Numbered from the stretch's first letter, positions 11,946-22,326 are shown. The stretch is 64,000 nucleotides of DNA from Bacillus sp. SA1-12 (GCF_000981385.1 NZ_LATZ01000009.1:62001-126000), one strand, 5' to 3'. Notes: generated from the letters alone by a model not told the origin. Numbers and translations: made by a program.

Positions 11946-11969
11946 AAAGAGTGGGGAAACCCACTCTTT
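11946..11969 (+). promoter_or_regulatory. GNRA-capped leader hairpin upstream of rimP
   Basis: AAAGAGTGGG (11946-11955) pairs perfectly with CCCACTCTTT (11960-11969) around a GAAA tetraloop. It is followed by TCGTATTG rather than a T-run, so it is an RNA structural element more than a terminator. Together with the terminator at 12017 it looks like an attenuation leader; the ligand or factor is unknown. Confidence 0.5.
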
Positions 11970-12016
11970 CGTATTGTAATCGTCCTCGCAATTCGGATAG
12001 TGTAGTACATACCATT

Positions 12017-12040
12017 CCCTGCTCAAAAGGCAGGGTTTTT
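12017..12040 (+). terminator. Intrinsic terminator in the rimP leader
   Basis: CCCTGC (12017-12022) and GCAGGG (12030-12035) form a 6-bp GC-rich stem with a 7-nt loop, then five Ts. It either ends polC transcripts or attenuates the nus operon. Confidence 0.7.
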
Positions 12041-12070
12041 CAGCAATTAAAGACAACAAATACAGTTGTA

Positions 12071-12123
12071 AACTAAGTTTTAACTGTGGAAATCCTATAA
12101 GGATAAATTTAAACTTAGTTTTT
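12071..12123 (+). terminator. Second terminator-like stem in the rimP leader
   Basis: AACTAAGTTT (12071-12080) pairs perfectly with AAACTTAGTT (12111-12120), with an inner ATCC/GGAT stem and a trailing T-run to 12123. A palindromic repeat begins immediately after, so it could also be that element's boundary. Confidence 0.5.
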
Positions 12124-12248
12124 GTGTCCAGCTCCAGCGCCTAGTTCCTCGATTCTAAGCCACTTTAGAAGTGAAGGCAAAAAAGCACCTTTTATTCTAA
12201 AGTGTCTTATGATTGTCGGACCTGTTCAAGGCGCTTACGCTTTTCTAG
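12124..12248 (+). repeat. Dispersed palindromic repeat (AGCTCCAGCGCCT...AGGCGCT) upstream of rimP
   Basis: AGCGCCT (12136-12142) pairs with AGGCGCT (12229-12235), and CACTTTAGAA (12161-12170) pairs perfectly with TTCTAAAGTG (12195-12204). The ends, GTCCAGCTCCAGCGCCTAG and AAGGCGCTTACGCTTTTCTAG, resemble an intergenic repeat I know from several Bacillaceae genomes. A degraded right half occurs at 22327-22368. It ends a few bases before the rimP ribosome binding site. Confidence 0.65.
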
Positions 12249-12262
12249 TAAGGAGGAAGAGA

Positions 12263-12736
12263 ATGAGCAAAAAAGTTACGGAAATTGTCGAACAATTAGT
12301 AACGCCAATTTTAGAAGAGATGAAATTGGAATTAGTCGACATTGAATATGTGAAGGAAGGCTCTAGTTGGTTTCTTCGATTATTTATTGATTCTGATACA
12401 GGCATTGATATTGAAGAATGTGGAGTCGTAAGTGAACGATTAAGCGAGAGGCTTGATGAATTAGATCCTATTCCACATAATTACTTTTTAGAGGTTTCAT
12501 CACCAGGAGCGGAGAGACCGCTGAAGAAAGAAGAAGACCTCAAAAAAGCAATCGGAAAACATGTTCATATTAAAACATATGAACCAATAAATGGAGAAAA
12601 GACCTTTGAAGGTGTCTTAACTGATTTTGACGGTCAAACAGTTACAGTAACAGTAACGGTCAAGACTAGAAAAAAACAGGTTGAAATCCCTTATGATAAA
12701 GTGGCGAAAGCAAGATTAGCCGTTACATTCAACTAG
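12263..12736 (+). CDS. rimP: Ribosome maturation factor RimP
   Basis: Assists 30S subunit assembly. 157 residues from ATG 12263, which has AAGGAGGAAGAG directly upstream; the frame is open further up only through repeat [43 protein letters not shown] (near residues 75-90) and the C-terminal SH3-like domain are typical. The stretch [13 protein letters not shown] in that domain is a small internal repetition. It is the first gene of the rimP-nusA-rnpM-ylxQ-infB operon. Confidence 0.95.
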   Translation: MSKKVTEIVEQLVTPILEEMKLELVDIEYVKEGSSWFLRLFIDSDTGIDIEECGVVSERLSERLDELDPIPHNYFLEVSSPGAERPLKKEEDLKKAIGKHVHIKTYEPINGEKTFEGVLTDFDGQTVTVTVTVKTRKKQVEIPYDKVAKARLAVTFN

Positions 12737-12887
12737 CAAAAATTGTTATCTCCAGGGATCTGGCTTACAAATCCGTTCATGGTCTCATTATCCTGCATAT
12801 GGATTATTCTTAATCAATACTAAAGAAATATGGAGAAGCAAATAGAATTGTTATTTAGCTTAATTTTTTAAGGGGGAAACCGTTAAA

Positions 12888-14009
12888 ATGAGTAGTGAAT
12901 TATTAGATGCCTTAACGATATTGGAAAAGGAAAAGGGCATTAGCAAGGAAGTTATTATTGAAGCAATTGAAGCTGCATTAATCTCTGCTTATAAACGAAA
13001 CTTTAATCAAGCGCAAAACGTTCGCGTTGATTTGAATCGTGAAACAGGAACCATGAGGGTTTTTGCAAGAAAAGATGTTGTTGATGAGGTTTATGATCCT
13101 CGCCTTGAAATCTCCCTTAGTGAGGCACAAGGAATCAATCCTAATTATATGTTAAATGATGTGATTGAAATGGAGGTTACACCGAAGGATTTTGGCCGGA
13201 TTGCAGCGCAAACTGCTAAACAGGTTGTTACCCAGCGTGTTCGTGAGGCTGAACGCGGTGTTATCTATAGCGAATTTATCGATCGTGAAGAAGATATTAT
13301 GACAGGGATCGTTCAACGCATCGATTCGAAATTCATCTATGTGAGCTTAGGGAAAATTGAGGCACTATTACCTGTAAGTGAGCAAATGCCAAATGAAACC
13401 TACAAGCCGCATGATCGGATTAAAGTTTTTATTACTAAGGTAGAAAAAACGACAAAAGGTCCGCAAATTTTCGTATCAAGAACACATCCTGGTCTATTAA
13501 AGAGGTTGTTTGAAATCGAAGTTCCAGAAATTTATGATGGAACAGTTGAAATTAAGTCCGTTTCTCGTGAAGCAGGAGATCGCTCTAAGATTTCTGTGCA
13601 TTCCGATAATCCTGAAGTCGATCCGGTTGGTTCATGTGTTGGACCTAAGGGACAGCGGGTTCAAGCAATTGTGAATGAATTAAAAGGCGAAAAAATTGAT
13701 ATTGTCCGGTGGTCAGAGGATCCTATCGAATTTGTTGCAAATGCTTTAAGTCCTTCTAAAGTAGTAGAGGTTCTTGTGAATGAAGAAGATAAAGCGACAA
13801 CAGTCATTGTTCCTGATTATCAATTATCATTAGCAATCGGTAAGCGGGGGCAGAATGCTCGTCTTGCAGCTAAACTTACTGGTTGGAAAATAGATATTAA
13901 AAGCGAATCAGATGCTGAAAAAGCCGGAATTTATCCGCTTCGCTCTTCAGAAGCCGATGTTGATGATGAACCACTTTTAACAAGTGTAACTGATGAACTT
14001 GGTGAATAA
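12888..14009 (+). CDS. nusA: Transcription termination/antitermination factor NusA
   Basis: Binds RNA polymerase and nascent RNA to modulate pausing and termination. 373 residues, the short Gram-positive form without C-terminal acidic repeats. N-terminal RNAP-binding domain (1-125), S1 domain (about 135-200, [23 protein letters not shown]), then two KH domains with [17 protein letters not shown] and [37 protein letters not shown] precedes the ATG. A 151-nt gap separates it from rimP, with no terminator seen. Confidence 0.97.
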   Translation: MSSELLDALTILEKEKGISKEVIIEAIEAALISAYKRNFNQAQNVRVDLNRETGTMRVFARKDVVDEVYDPRLEISLSEAQGINPNYMLNDVIEMEVTPKDFGRIAAQTAKQVVTQRVREAERGVIYSEFIDREEDIMTGIVQRIDSKFIYVSLGKIEALLPVSEQMPNETYKPHDRIKVFITKVEKTTKGPQIFVSRTHPGLLKRLFEIEVPEIYDGTVEIKSVSREAGDRSKISVHSDNPEVDPVGSCVGPKGQRVQAIVNELKGEKIDIVRWSEDPIEFVANALSPSKVVEVLVNEEDKATTVIVPDYQLSLAIGKRGQNARLAAKLTGWKIDIKSESDAEKAGIYPLRSSEADVDDEPLLTSVTDELGE

Positions 14010-14022
14010 GAGGTGAAATCAC

Positions 14023-14292
14023 ATGAACAATCGTAAAGTTCCTTTACGTAAATGTGTTGTGACAGGGGAAATGAAAGCAAAAAAAGAACTAATCCGTGTT
14101 GTCCGCTCAAAGGAAGGCGATGTTTCTGTCGACCTGACCGGCAAAAAAAATGGACGCGGTGCATATATCACACTCGATAAGGAGTGTATTCTCCAAGCAA
14201 AAAAGAAAAATATACTTGCCAATCATTTAAAGGCAAATATTGAAGATTCAGTTTACGAAGAGCTGCTTCTATTGGCGGAGAAGGAGAAATAA
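14023..14292 (+). CDS. rnpM: RNase P modulator RnpM (YlxR)
   Basis: Small basic RNA-binding protein of the YlxR/DUF448 family, reported in B. subtilis to bind the RNase P RNA and modulate its activity. 89 residues; [21 protein letters not shown] and [13 protein letters not shown] are the signature segments. It lies in the usual slot between nusA and ylxQ, 13 nt after nusA, with AGAGGTG upstream. Confidence 0.93.
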   Translation: MNNRKVPLRKCVVTGEMKAKKELIRVVRSKEGDVSVDLTGKKNGRGAYITLDKECILQAKKKNILANHLKANIEDSVYEELLLLAEKEK

Positions 14293-14300
14293 TAGATAAC

Positions 14301-14606
14301 ATGAAACAGCAGCAACAATGGACGTCCTTATTGGGCTTAGCAAATCGAGCACGAAAAGTTATTTCAGGAGAGGAACTTGTTATAAAAGAGGTTCGGCTAA
14401 AACGGGCTAAGCTTGTTCTTCTTTCTCAAGATGCATCTGCTAACACAATGAAAAAGGTAACAGATAAATGTAAGTTTTATCAGGTCCCCTTTATGATAGT
14501 AGAAAATCGCTACCAATTAGGTCAAGCAATTGGTAAAGAAGCGAGAGTCGTTGTAGCGATAAATGATGCAGGCTTTGCTGCAAAGTTAAAAACCTTGCTC
14601 GATTAA
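14301..14606 (+). CDS. ylxQ: L7Ae/L30e-family RNA-binding protein YlxQ
   Basis: Member of the kink-turn-binding L7Ae family; the cellular role of YlxQ is not established. 101 residues with [16 protein letters not shown] near the N terminus, [17 protein letters not shown] in the core and [14 protein letters not shown] near the end. It starts 8 nt after rnpM with GGCGGAGAAGGAG upstream. Probably acts on ribosomal or RNase P RNA given its neighbours, which is inference. Confidence 0.92.
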   Translation: MKQQQQWTSLLGLANRARKVISGEELVIKEVRLKRAKLVLLSQDASANTMKKVTDKCKFYQVPFMIVENRYQLGQAIGKEARVVVAINDAGFAAKLKTLLD

Positions 14607-14625
14607 TATTCTTGGGGGTGAACGT

Positions 14626-16812
14626 ATGACAAAAATGCGAGTATATGAATATGCAAAACAAACAAATGTATCTAGTAAAGACATTATTTCTACGTTAAAA
14701 GAGATGAATGTAGAGGTTAACAATCATATGTCAACAATTGAAGATGATGTGATTGTTAAGCTTGACAACAAATTTAAAACAGCAAATCAAGAAAAAACAA
14801 ATAATGAATCAAATCAGAAACCGGGGAAACAAGTGAATAATACAAAACAAAGCAATACAGAAAATGTCAGAGTAAATAATGGAGAAAAACCTGCTAAAAA
14901 TAAATCTCTAAAGCAAACTCCAAATCATTTAAACCGTGATAATAAAAAGCAAAACCAACCAAATAATCAATCTTCAAATCAACATAAAGGCAAGAAAAAT
15001 AATAAGAAAAACAAAGGGAATTTCCAACAGCCAATGCAGCCTAAACCAAAAAAGGAACTTCCTAGCAAGATTACATTCACAGGCAGTTTAACTGTAGGTG
15101 AATTAGCTTCAAAGCTTGGAAAAGAACCTTCAGAAATTATTAAAAAGCTGCTTCTCTTAGGCACAATGGCAACAATTAATCAGGAGCTTGATAAAGACTC
15201 AATTGAATTAATTGCCGGTGAATATGGTGTCGAGGTAGAGGAAGAAATTGTATTCGAAAAAACAGAATTTGAAAAATATCAAGAAGAGGACCGTGAAGAG
15301 GATCTGCAGCTTCGACCAGCTGTTGTGACAATCATGGGCCATGTTGACCATGGAAAAACGACACTTCTTGATTCAATCAGAAATACAAAAGTAACTGAAG
15401 GAGAAGCTGGAGGTATTACTCAGCATATTGGTGCATATCAAATTGTTGCTAATGATCAAAAAATCACGTTCCTAGATACACCAGGACATGCTGCCTTCAC
15501 AACAATGCGTGCTCGCGGAGCTCAAGTTACAGATATCACGATCCTAGTTGTTGCAGCTGATGACGGAGTCATGCCGCAAACAATAGAAGCAATAAATCAT
15601 GCGAAGGCTGCTGAGGTGCCAATTATTGTTGCTGTAAACAAAATTGATAAACCTACAGCTAATCCAGATCGAGTTATGCAAGAATTAACAGAACATGGTC
15701 TAGTACCAGAGGCTTGGGGTGGAGATACTATCTTTGTACCTGTCTCTGCATTAACAGGTCAAGGACTTGATGAGCTTCTGGAAATGATCTTATTGGTGAC
15801 TGAAGTTGAAGAGTTAAAAGCAAATCCAAACAGACGAGCAACTGGTACTGTAATTGAAGCCCAATTAGATAAAGGCCGCGGTTCAGTAGCAACACTTCTT
15901 GTTCAAAATGGAACACTTCGAGTAGGAGACCCAATTGTTGTAGGTAATACCTTTGGACGTGTCCGTGCGATGGTAAATGATATTGGCCGCCGTGTTAAAG
16001 AGGCTGCACCATCAACACCGGTTGAAATTACAGGTCTAAATGATGTACCTTTAGCCGGGGATCAATTTATGGTATTTGAAGATGAAAAACAAGCTCGTCA
16101 AGTAGGAGAAGCACGAGCGCAAAAGCAGCTTGATGCCCAGCGCAGCGAAGGCTCAAAACTAAGCCTAGACGACTTGTTTGAACAAATTAAACAAGGTGAA
16201 ATTAAAGACATTAATTTAATTGTGAAAGCAGATGTTCAAGGTTCTGTTGAAGCCTTAGCTGCAGCTTTACAAAAAATTGATGTTGAAGGTGTTCGTGTAA
16301 AAATTATTCATACAGGCGTAGGTGCGATTACTGAGTCTGATATTATCCTTGCTGCTGCCTCAAATGCGATTGTTATTGGCTTTAATGTCCGCCCTGATAA
16401 TGGTGCGAAGAAAACAGCTGATGTTGAGGAAGTTGATATTCGCTTACACCGTATTATCTACAAGGTTATTGAGGAAATTGAATCGGCAATGAAAGGAATG
16501 CTTGACCCTGAATTTGAAGAAAAAGTGATCGGTCAAGTTGAGATTCGCCAAACATTTAAAGTATCGAAAATCGGTACAATTGCAGGGGCATATGTAACAG
16601 AGGGTAAAATCACTCGTGAAAGTGGCGTAAGATTAATCCGTGATGGAATTGTCATTTACGAAGGTGAAATTGATACTCTGAAACGCTTCAAGGACGATGT
16701 AAAAGAAGTTGCACGTAACTATGAATGTGGAATCACAATTAAAAACTTTAATGATATTAAAGAAGGCGATATTATTGAAGCATATGTGATGGAGGAAATA
16801 GAGCGTAAATGA
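14626..16812 (+). CDS. infB: Translation initiation factor IF-2
   Basis: GTPase that places initiator tRNA on the 30S subunit. 728 residues: an N-terminal IF2N domain (1-50), a low-complexity Asn/Lys/Gln-rich linker (about 55-145), a second IF2N domain, then the G domain with [10 protein letters not shown] near 237, DTPGHAAFT and NKID. Domains II, III and IV follow. The ATG is preceded by GGGGGTGAACGT. Its stop overlaps the ylxP start by ATGA. Confidence 0.98.
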   Translation: MTKMRVYEYAKQTNVSSKDIISTLKEMNVEVNNHMSTIEDDVIVKLDNKFKTANQEKTNNESNQKPGKQVNNTKQSNTENVRVNNGEKPAKNKSLKQTPNHLNRDNKKQNQPNNQSSNQHKGKKNNKKNKGNFQQPMQPKPKKELPSKITFTGSLTVGELASKLGKEPSEIIKKLLLLGTMATINQELDKDSIELIAGEYGVEVEEEIVFEKTEFEKYQEEDREEDLQLRPAVVTIMGHVDHGKTTLLDSIRNTKVTEGEAGGITQHIGAYQIVANDQKITFLDTPGHAAFTTMRARGAQVTDITILVVAADDGVMPQTIEAINHAKAAEVPIIVAVNKIDKPTANPDRVMQELTEHGLVPEAWGGDTIFVPVSALTGQGLDELLEMILLVTEVEELKANPNRRATGTVIEAQLDKGRGSVATLLVQNGTLRVGDPIVVGNTFGRVRAMVNDIGRRVKEAAPSTPVEITGLNDVPLAGDQFMVFEDEKQARQVGEARAQKQLDAQRSEGSKLSLDDLFEQIKQGEIKDINLIVKADVQGSVEALAAALQKIDVEGVRVKIIHTGVGAITESDIILAAASNAIVIGFNVRPDNGAKKTADVEEVDIRLHRIIYKVIEEIESAMKGMLDPEFEEKVIGQVEIRQTFKVSKIGTIAGAYVTEGKITRESGVRLIRDGIVIYEGEIDTLKRFKDDVKEVARNYECGITIKNFNDIKEGDIIEAYVMEEIERK

Positions 16813-17087
16813 TCGGATATGCAGAATGTGAATGCATCATTTATGATTCACATTCATTAAAAGATAAAAGATCTGTTTTACAAAGAGTATTAACTAGAAC
16901 CAAACAAAAGTATAATGTGTCAATATCAGAAATTGACTTTCAGGATACATGGCAGCGTACAAAATTCGGGATTGCTGCCGTTAGCTCCAACAAGGTTCAA
17001 ACTGAAAGGGAATTGCATAGGGTATTGCAATTCATCGATTCCTTTCCTGAAATTGAAAGAACAGTTACTTCGTTTGAATGGTTTTAA
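16809..17087 (+). CDS. ylxP: DUF503 family protein YlxP
   Basis: 92-residue conserved protein of unknown function, fixed in the infB-rbfA interval in Bacillus. The start overlaps the infB stop (ATGA), implying translational coupling. Visible features are an N-terminal strand [28 protein letters not shown], common to DUF503, and a ferredoxin-like alternation of strands and helices. A role in ribosome biogenesis is plausible from context only. Confidence 0.9.
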   Translation: MIGYAECECIIYDSHSLKDKRSVLQRVLTRTKQKYNVSISEIDFQDTWQRTKFGIAAVSSNKVQTERELHRVLQFIDSFPEIERTVTSFEWF

Positions 17088-17102
17088 TGAAGAGGTGATG
17101 AC

Positions 17103-17459
17103 ATGAGCTTAAGAGCAAACCGTGTCGGCGAACAAATGAAAAAAGAATTAGGCGATATTATCGGCCGAAAAATAAAGGACCCGCGTATAGGCTTTGTGAC
17201 AGTAACAGATGTGAATGTATCTGGTGATCTGCAAATTGCAAAGGTGTATATCTCTGTTTTGGGAGACGAAGAACAAAGACAAAATACGCTAAAAGGATTA
17301 GCTAAAGCAAAAGGCTTTATTCGCTCAGAAATCGGCCAGCGCATCCGACTAAGAAAAACACCTGAGATTCAATTCGAATTTGATGAATCAATCGATTATG
17401 GAAATCGTATTGAAACACTTATTCATGAATTAAATGTTCAAAATAAAGAGGAGGATTAA
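17103..17459 (+). CDS. rbfA: 30S ribosome-binding factor A
   Basis: Cold-related assembly factor binding the 30S neck near helix 1 of 16S rRNA. 118 residues with a KH-like fold: [41 protein letters not shown] and [17 protein letters not shown] are the typical blocks. The ribosome binding site GAGGTGATG lies just before the ATG. A long inverted repeat separates it from truB, so the upstream operon may partly terminate there. Confidence 0.96.
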   Translation: MSLRANRVGEQMKKELGDIIGRKIKDPRIGFVTVTDVNVSGDLQIAKVYISVLGDEEQRQNTLKGLAKAKGFIRSEIGQRIRLRKTPEIQFEFDESIDYGNRIETLIHELNVQNKEED

Positions 17460-17469
17460 CTCCTTTTTC

Positions 17470-17592
17470 AAAGAGGCTGTCTCAAAAGGGTCTAACCCCT
17501 CCATCAAACATCGATATAGGAATTTACAATCGTTTAGTTCCTATATATTGTGTTCGAGGGGTTTGACCCTTTGGTTTTGAGACAACCTCTTT
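17470..17592 (+). repeat. Long inverted repeat, GAGGCTG family, copy 2 (rbfA-truB)
   Basis: AAAGAGG at 17470 pairs with CCTCTTT ending at 17592. Inside, GTCTCAAAA/TTTTGAGAC, AGGGTC/GACCCT and ACCCCTC/GAGGGGT-like arms continue the stem, and ATATAGGAA/TTCCTATAT form a perfect 9-bp apical stem. The outer arms and the GGGTC(T/A)(A/G)ACCC element are shared with the copies at 46947 and 60965. Confidence 0.85.
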
Positions 17593-17634
17593 CTATATTC
17601 ATGAAGGTTATAGCTGCCATAGGAGGTCTTTAAA

Positions 17635-18555
17635 ATGGAAGGTGTGCTATTATTAAACAAACCTGTTGGTATGACATCACATGACTGTGTGGCAAAAATG
17701 CGCAGGCTTGCTAAAACAAAAAAAGTTGGTCACACGGGTACACTTGATCCAGATGTAACTGGTGTATTGCCAATATGTCTTGGTAAAGCTACAAAAATAG
17801 TTGAATATTTAACAGCAGCTTCTAAGACATATGAAGCTGAAATAACCATTGGGTCTTCTACCACCACGGAAGATGCTTCAGGTGAAGTGGTAGAAAGAAA
17901 ACCTGTAAATAAATCCATTTCAAAGGAAGAGGTTAATCAGGTTCTAAATGCGATGATTGGTACAATTGAGCAAATACCACCAATGTATTCTGCTGTAAAA
18001 GTGAACGGAAAAAAGCTCTACGAGTATGCTAGAGCGGGTGTTGAGGTGGAACGACCTGCACGAAAGATTACAATTACTGAATTAGTGCTTATTAGCGACA
18101 TAACTAATGATGCCGATTTAACTAAATTCAAATTCCGTGTCACTTGTTCGAAGGGTACCTATGTTCGGACGCTGGCTGTAATGATCGGAGAAAAACTTGG
18201 ATACCCGGCCCATATGTCACATCTTATTCGCACAAAATCCGGACAATTTCATCTGTCTGATTGTTTAACCTTTGAGCAAATTGAAGCTGCGATTGAAAAT
18301 GGTACACTTCAACGGGAATTACTGACAATAGGTCAAGCATTAAAAGATTTGCCGAATCTAGTTATCCATGATACGCTAGCAGAGAAAGTAAAAAATGGAG
18401 CAGTACTTAATTTGCCTGAACCATTTCAAGACATTGAGGCAGGCTCTCCTATTGCCATTTATTCTGAGGATGGCCGCTGTATTGCAATCTATTCTAAGCA
18501 TCCTGCCAAGCCGTATCTAATGAAGCCGGTGAAGGTGCTTTATAATGAAACTTAA
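17635..18555 (+). CDS. truB: tRNA pseudouridine(55) synthase
   Basis: Converts U55 of the tRNA T-loop to pseudouridine. 306 residues; GVLLLNKPVGMTSHD at the start and VGHTGTLDPDVTGVLPICLG with catalytic Asp38 (in TLDP) are diagnostic. PPMYSAVKVNGKKLYEYAR and CSKGTYVRTLA follow, and a C-terminal PUA-like domain closes it. The ATG follows AGGAGGTCTTTAAA. Confidence 0.97.
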   Translation: MEGVLLLNKPVGMTSHDCVAKMRRLAKTKKVGHTGTLDPDVTGVLPICLGKATKIVEYLTAASKTYEAEITIGSSTTTEDASGEVVERKPVNKSISKEEVNQVLNAMIGTIEQIPPMYSAVKVNGKKLYEYARAGVEVERPARKITITELVLISDITNDADLTKFKFRVTCSKGTYVRTLAVMIGEKLGYPAHMSHLIRTKSGQFHLSDCLTFEQIEAAIENGTLQRELLTIGQALKDLPNLVIHDTLAEKVKNGAVLNLPEPFQDIEAGSPIAIYSEDGRCIAIYSKHPAKPYLMKPVKVLYNET

Positions 18556-18586
18556 TATGTTATAAGTGAGAAAAGGTGAAGTGACC

Positions 18587-19534
18587 GTGAAACTAATAAA
18601 ACTGTCTCAACCACATCATTTTAGCAAGAATGATTTTGATGAAATGGTGCTTGCATTGGGGTATTTTGATGGTGTTCATAAGGGACATCAGAAAGTGATC
18701 CTAAAAGGTAAAGAGATTGCTAAACGACTTGGGATGAAGAGTGCCGTCATGACTTTTAATCCACATCCGCTTGTTGTCCTGCGAAACCAAAAGGAAATTG
18801 ACTATATTACACCTCTTGAAGAAAAAATACAGTTCATCAGACAATTAAATGTAGATATTTTATTTGTTGTAGAATTTACAAAAGATTTTGCAGCATTATT
18901 GCCACAGCAATTTGTTGATGACTATATTATCAACTTAAATGTTAAGCATGTTGTTGCAGGCTTTGATTTTACATATGGTCATTTAGGAAAGGGTACGATG
19001 GAAACATTACCTTTCCATTCCAGGGAGCAGTTTTTGCATACAACAGTAGAAAAGCAGACTGACCGTGACAGAAAAATTAGCTCTACACTTATTCGTGAGG
19101 TTATCAGAAGCGGTGATGTTTCATATGCAAACAGACTTCTTGGAAGGCCTCACACTGTAACCGGAACAGTTATTCATGGTGATAAACGAGGCAGAACAAT
19201 CGGTTTTCCAACAGCGAATATAGATGTACCAGATGTTTATTTAATACCTCCAACTGGTGTATATGCTGTTTCCGTATTGATTAGTGGTCAAGAGTTTAAA
19301 GGTATGTGCAATATTGGCTACAAGCCTACGTTTAACAAAGAGAAGACTGCTAAGCCAAGCATAGAAGTAAATATTTTTGATTTTCAACAGGACATTTATG
19401 ATCAAATTGTCTCAATCTCATGGTTTAAACGTATAAGAAGTGAACAAAAGTTTAATAATGTAGATGAGTTAATTGGACAAATAGCTAAGGATAAAGCGGC
19501 TGTTGAACAATTCTTTGGACAAAAAACCGTTTAG
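18587..19534 (+). CDS. ribF: Bifunctional riboflavin kinase / FAD synthetase
   Basis: Converts riboflavin to FMN and FAD. The N-terminal adenylyltransferase half has ALGYFDGVHKGHQKVI and FNPHP; RKISSTLIREVIRSGDV precedes the C-terminal kinase half with GDKRGRTIGFPTANI. I chose GTG 18587 because AAAGGTGAAGTG is suitably spaced and the first strand begins at once; the GTG at 18566 would place that site inside the gene. 315 residues. No FMN riboswitch is visible upstream. Confidence 0.95.
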   Translation: MKLIKLSQPHHFSKNDFDEMVLALGYFDGVHKGHQKVILKGKEIAKRLGMKSAVMTFNPHPLVVLRNQKEIDYITPLEEKIQFIRQLNVDILFVVEFTKDFAALLPQQFVDDYIINLNVKHVVAGFDFTYGHLGKGTMETLPFHSREQFLHTTVEKQTDRDRKISSTLIREVIRSGDVSYANRLLGRPHTVTGTVIHGDKRGRTIGFPTANIDVPDVYLIPPTGVYAVSVLISGQEFKGMCNIGYKPTFNKEKTAKPSIEVNIFDFQQDIYDQIVSISWFKRIRSEQKFNNVDELIGQIAKDKAAVEQFFGQKTV

Positions 19535-19600
19535 TCCTTGCAATTTGATTTAAATAATAGTATCCTAATTGATGTAACTTAAAACCATTGCTTGGCAAAT

Positions 19601-19637
19601 CGATTCACCAACGTTTGCTCGGTAATCGGGGTTTTTT
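19601..19637 (+). terminator. Terminator/attenuator between ribF and rpsO
   Basis: CGATT-ACC (19601-19609, one bulged C) pairs with GGT-AATCG (19621-19628), followed by GG and six Ts. It sits 20-60 nt before rpsO, where it could end ribF transcripts or serve in S15 autoregulation; the latter is inference. Confidence 0.6.
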
Positions 19638-19658
19638 GAAATTAAGGAGGTGAAAAGG

Positions 19659-19928
19659 ATGGCTATCACACAAGAACGTAAAAACGAACTAATTTCTGCT
19701 TATAGAACACATGAATCTGATACTGGTTCACCAGAGGTTCAAATTGCTATCCTTACTGAGGACATCAATAACTTAAACGATCATTTACGTGTTCACAAAA
19801 AAGACCACCATTCTCGTCGCGGTCTATTAAAAATGGTAGGTAAACGTCGTAACTTATTAACTTACCTACGTAATAAGGACGTAACTCGTTATCGTGAGTT
19901 AATCAACAAGCTTGGTTTACGTCGATAA
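19659..19928 (+). CDS. rpsO: 30S ribosomal protein S15
   Basis: Primary 16S rRNA-binding protein of the central domain. 89 residues beginning [34 protein letters not shown] and [22 protein letters not shown] are highly conserved. ATG 19659 follows AAGGAGGTGAAAAGG; a GTG at 19650 overlaps that site. It is flanked by hairpins on both sides, so it is probably also a separate transcript. Confidence 0.98.
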   Translation: MAITQERKNELISAYRTHESDTGSPEVQIAILTEDINNLNDHLRVHKKDHHSRRGLLKMVGKRRNLLTYLRNKDVTRYRELINKLGLRR

Positions 19929-19935
19929 TACCTTT

Positions 19936-19962
19936 AAAAGCGGGATTTTTTCCCGCTTTTTT
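19936..19962 (+). terminator. rpsO terminator
   Basis: AAAAGCGGGA (19936-19945) and TCCCGCTTTT (19951-19960) form a perfect 10-bp stem around TTTTT, ending in a T-run. Clear intrinsic terminator. Confidence 0.9.
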
Positions 19963-20124
19963 AGTGTATTTAAATATAAATAGGAAAAAATGATATAAGC
20001 CACTGCCAACTTATTATGTTTTTTTACAAACCTATTTACATACAATAACAACATTGATATGTTGAATTTAAATGGTTCATACTAATACATAATCTTTATT
20101 ATATGAGAGGGGTTTTTTAACTTT

Positions 20125-22242
20125 ATGGGACAAGATAAGCAATCATTTTCCATAGATTGGGCCGGCAGAAATTTAACCGTTGAAATTGGACAATTAGCCA
20201 AACAAGCAAACGGTTCTGTTCTGGTTCGTTATGGTGACACGGCTGTATTAAGTACAGCAACTGCATCTAAGGATCCAAAGCCACTTGATTTCTTCCCGTT
20301 AACTGTCAATTATGAGGAGCGCTTATATGCGGTCGGGAAGATACCAGGAGGATTTATTAAACGAGAAGGTCGTCCAAGTGAAAAGGCGATTTTAGCGAGC
20401 CGGTTAATTGATCGTCCGATAAGACCATTATTTGCAGACGGTTTCCGAAATGAAGTACAAGTTATCAGTATTGTCATGAGTGTTGATCAGGATTGTTCAT
20501 CTGAAATGGCGGCTATGTTTGGTTCATCTTTAGCACTTTGTGTTTCAGATATTCCGTTTGAGGGGCCAATTGCTGGTGTAACAGTTGGAAGAATTAATAA
20601 TGAATTTATTGTTAATCCAAATGTTGAACAGGCTGAGCAAAGTGATATTCATTTAGTGGTAGCTGGAACGAAGGATGCCATCAACATGGTTGAGGCCGGT
20701 GCGAAGGAAGTACCTGAGGAAACCATGCTAGAAGCGATAATGTTCGGACATGAAGAAATTAAACGTCTTATCGCTTTCCAAGAAGAAGTTGCTCAGGCTG
20801 TAGGAAAAGAAAAGATGCAAGTTGAATTATTTGATGTAGATGCCGATTTAGAAAAGCAAATACGTGAGATAGCAGAAAGTGACTTAATAAAAGCTATTCA
20901 AGTTCAAGAAAAACATGCTAGAGAAGATGCAATCAACGAAGTGAAAAATGCGGTTGTTTTGAAATTTGAAGAAACTGAAGCTGATGATGATACATTAAAG
21001 CAAGTAAAACAAATTCTGTCTAAAATCGTAAAAGCTGAAGTTCGCCGTCTCATTACCGAAGAAAAAGTAAGACCCGACGGCCGTGGTGTCGATGAGATCC
21101 GTCCTTTATCATCAGAGGTAGGGCTTTTATCAAGAACCCATGGTTCAGGCTTGTTTACACGTGGACAAACTCAAGCGTTAAGTATTTGTACACTTGGTGC
21201 TCTCGGTGATGTGCAAATTTTAGATGGCTTGGGAATTGAAGAATCAAAACGTTTCATGCATCATTATAATTTCCCGCAATTTAGTGTTGGGGAAACAGGC
21301 CCAATGAGAGGACCTGGACGCCGAGAAATTGGTCATGGTGCTTTAGGTGAAAGAGCATTAGAACCAATTATTCCTTCTGAAAAAGATTTTCCATATACAA
21401 TCCGTCTAGTGTCAGAGGTACTTGAATCAAATGGCTCGACGTCACAAGCAAGTATTTGTGCAAGTACATTAGCGATGATGGATGCCGGTGTGCCAATAAA
21501 AGCTCCTGTAGCGGGTATTGCAATGGGTCTTGTAAAATCTGGAGAACACTATACAGTTCTAACAGATATTCAAGGCATGGAAGATGCTTTAGGAGATATG
21601 GATTTTAAAGTTGCAGGTACTGAAAAAGGTGTAACTGCACTGCAAATGGATATTAAAATTGAAGGACTTTCAAGGGAGATTTTAGAAGAGGCATTACAGC
21701 AAGCGAAAAAAGGCCGTATGGAAATTTTAAAATCAATGCTTGCGACAATCGAGGCTCCTAAGCAGGAACTTTCACAATATGCACCGAAAATCTTAACAAT
21801 GACAATCAATCCTGAGAAAATTAGAGATGTCATAGGGCCAAGCGGAAAACAAATTAATAAGATTATTGAAGAAACAGGTGTTAAAATCGACATTGAACAA
21901 GACGGAACTGTATTCATTTCATCAGTTAATGAAGAAATGAATCAAAAAGCTAAGAAAATCATCGAAGATCTTGTTCGTGAAGTTGTGGTTGGACAAATGT
22001 ATCTCGGAAAAGTTAAACGCATTGAAAAGTTCGGGGCATTTGTTGAAATTTTCAGTGGGAAAGATGGATTGGTGCACATTTCAGAGCTTGCTGAAGAACG
22101 TGTTGGCAAGGTTGAGGATGTTGTCTCCATTGGGGATGAAATATTAGTGAAAGTCACAGAAATCGATAAACAAGGCCGCGTTAATTTATCACGCAAAGTT
22201 GTCTTAAAAGAACAAAAGGAAAAAGAAAAGCAAGAAGGATGA
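20125..22242 (+). CDS. pnp: Polyribonucleotide nucleotidyltransferase (PNPase)
   Basis: 3'-5' phosphorolytic exoribonuclease and component of the RNA degradation machinery; trimeric and cytoplasmic. 705 residues: two RNase PH domains separated by a helical linker, the second with [17 protein letters not shown] and the [19 protein letters not shown] site. The KH domain follows ([19 protein letters not shown], about 570), then an S1 domain ([29 protein letters not shown]). ATG 20125 has GAGAGGGG upstream. It lies on the same strand as the RNase J2 and RNase Y genes of this window. Confidence 0.98.
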   Translation: MGQDKQSFSIDWAGRNLTVEIGQLAKQANGSVLVRYGDTAVLSTATASKDPKPLDFFPLTVNYEERLYAVGKIPGGFIKREGRPSEKAILASRLIDRPIRPLFADGFRNEVQVISIVMSVDQDCSSEMAAMFGSSLALCVSDIPFEGPIAGVTVGRINNEFIVNPNVEQAEQSDIHLVVAGTKDAINMVEAGAKEVPEETMLEAIMFGHEEIKRLIAFQEEVAQAVGKEKMQVELFDVDADLEKQIREIAESDLIKAIQVQEKHAREDAINEVKNAVVLKFEETEADDDTLKQVKQILSKIVKAEVRRLITEEKVRPDGRGVDEIRPLSSEVGLLSRTHGSGLFTRGQTQALSICTLGALGDVQILDGLGIEESKRFMHHYNFPQFSVGETGPMRGPGRREIGHGALGERALEPIIPSEKDFPYTIRLVSEVLESNGSTSQASICASTLAMMDAGVPIKAPVAGIAMGLVKSGEHYTVLTDIQGMEDALGDMDFKVAGTEKGVTALQMDIKIEGLSREILEEALQQAKKGRMEILKSMLATIEAPKQELSQYAPKILTMTINPEKIRDVIGPSGKQINKIIEETGVKIDIEQDGTVFISSVNEEMNQKAKKIIEDLVREVVVGQMYLGKVKRIEKFGAFVEIFSGKDGLVHISELAEERVGKVEDVVSIGDEILVKVTEIDKQGRVNLSRKVVLKEQKEKEKQEG

Positions 22243-22244
22243 TC

Positions 22245-22275
22245 GTGGAGGCCGGGGTAACCGGGCTTCTTTTTC
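22245..22275 (+). terminator. pnp terminator
   Basis: The GGCCGG...CCGG-GC hairpin (one mismatch) is followed by TTCTTTTTC. GC-rich stem plus T-rich tail, directly after the pnp stop. Confidence 0.7.
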
Positions 22276-22326
22276 GGTTATGAAGGTATTGTGCTAGGTT
22301 AAATAACAACCTTCCAGCCTGATCAT

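Larger units (their letters stand above)
11885..12262 (+). other. polC-rimP intergenic region and nus-operon leader
   Basis: A 378-nt gap packed with signals: promoter-like hexamers at 11886-11914, a 10-bp hairpin with GAAA loop (11946-11969), an intrinsic terminator (12017-12040), a second terminator-like stem (12071-12123) and a palindromic repeat (12124-12248) ending just before the rimP ribosome binding site. An open frame from 12122 into rimP only reads through the repeat and is not a rimP extension. Confidence 0.7.

Noticed and set aside
12122..12262. N-terminal extension of RimP
   Set aside because: The extra 47 residues are translated from the palindromic repeat; the strong AAGGAGGAAGAG site belongs to ATG 12263 and family length fits the short form.
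20062..20091. Promoter for pnp (TTGAAT ... TACATA)
   Set aside because: The -10 match is poor at any reasonable spacing; not distinguishable from the AT-rich background.
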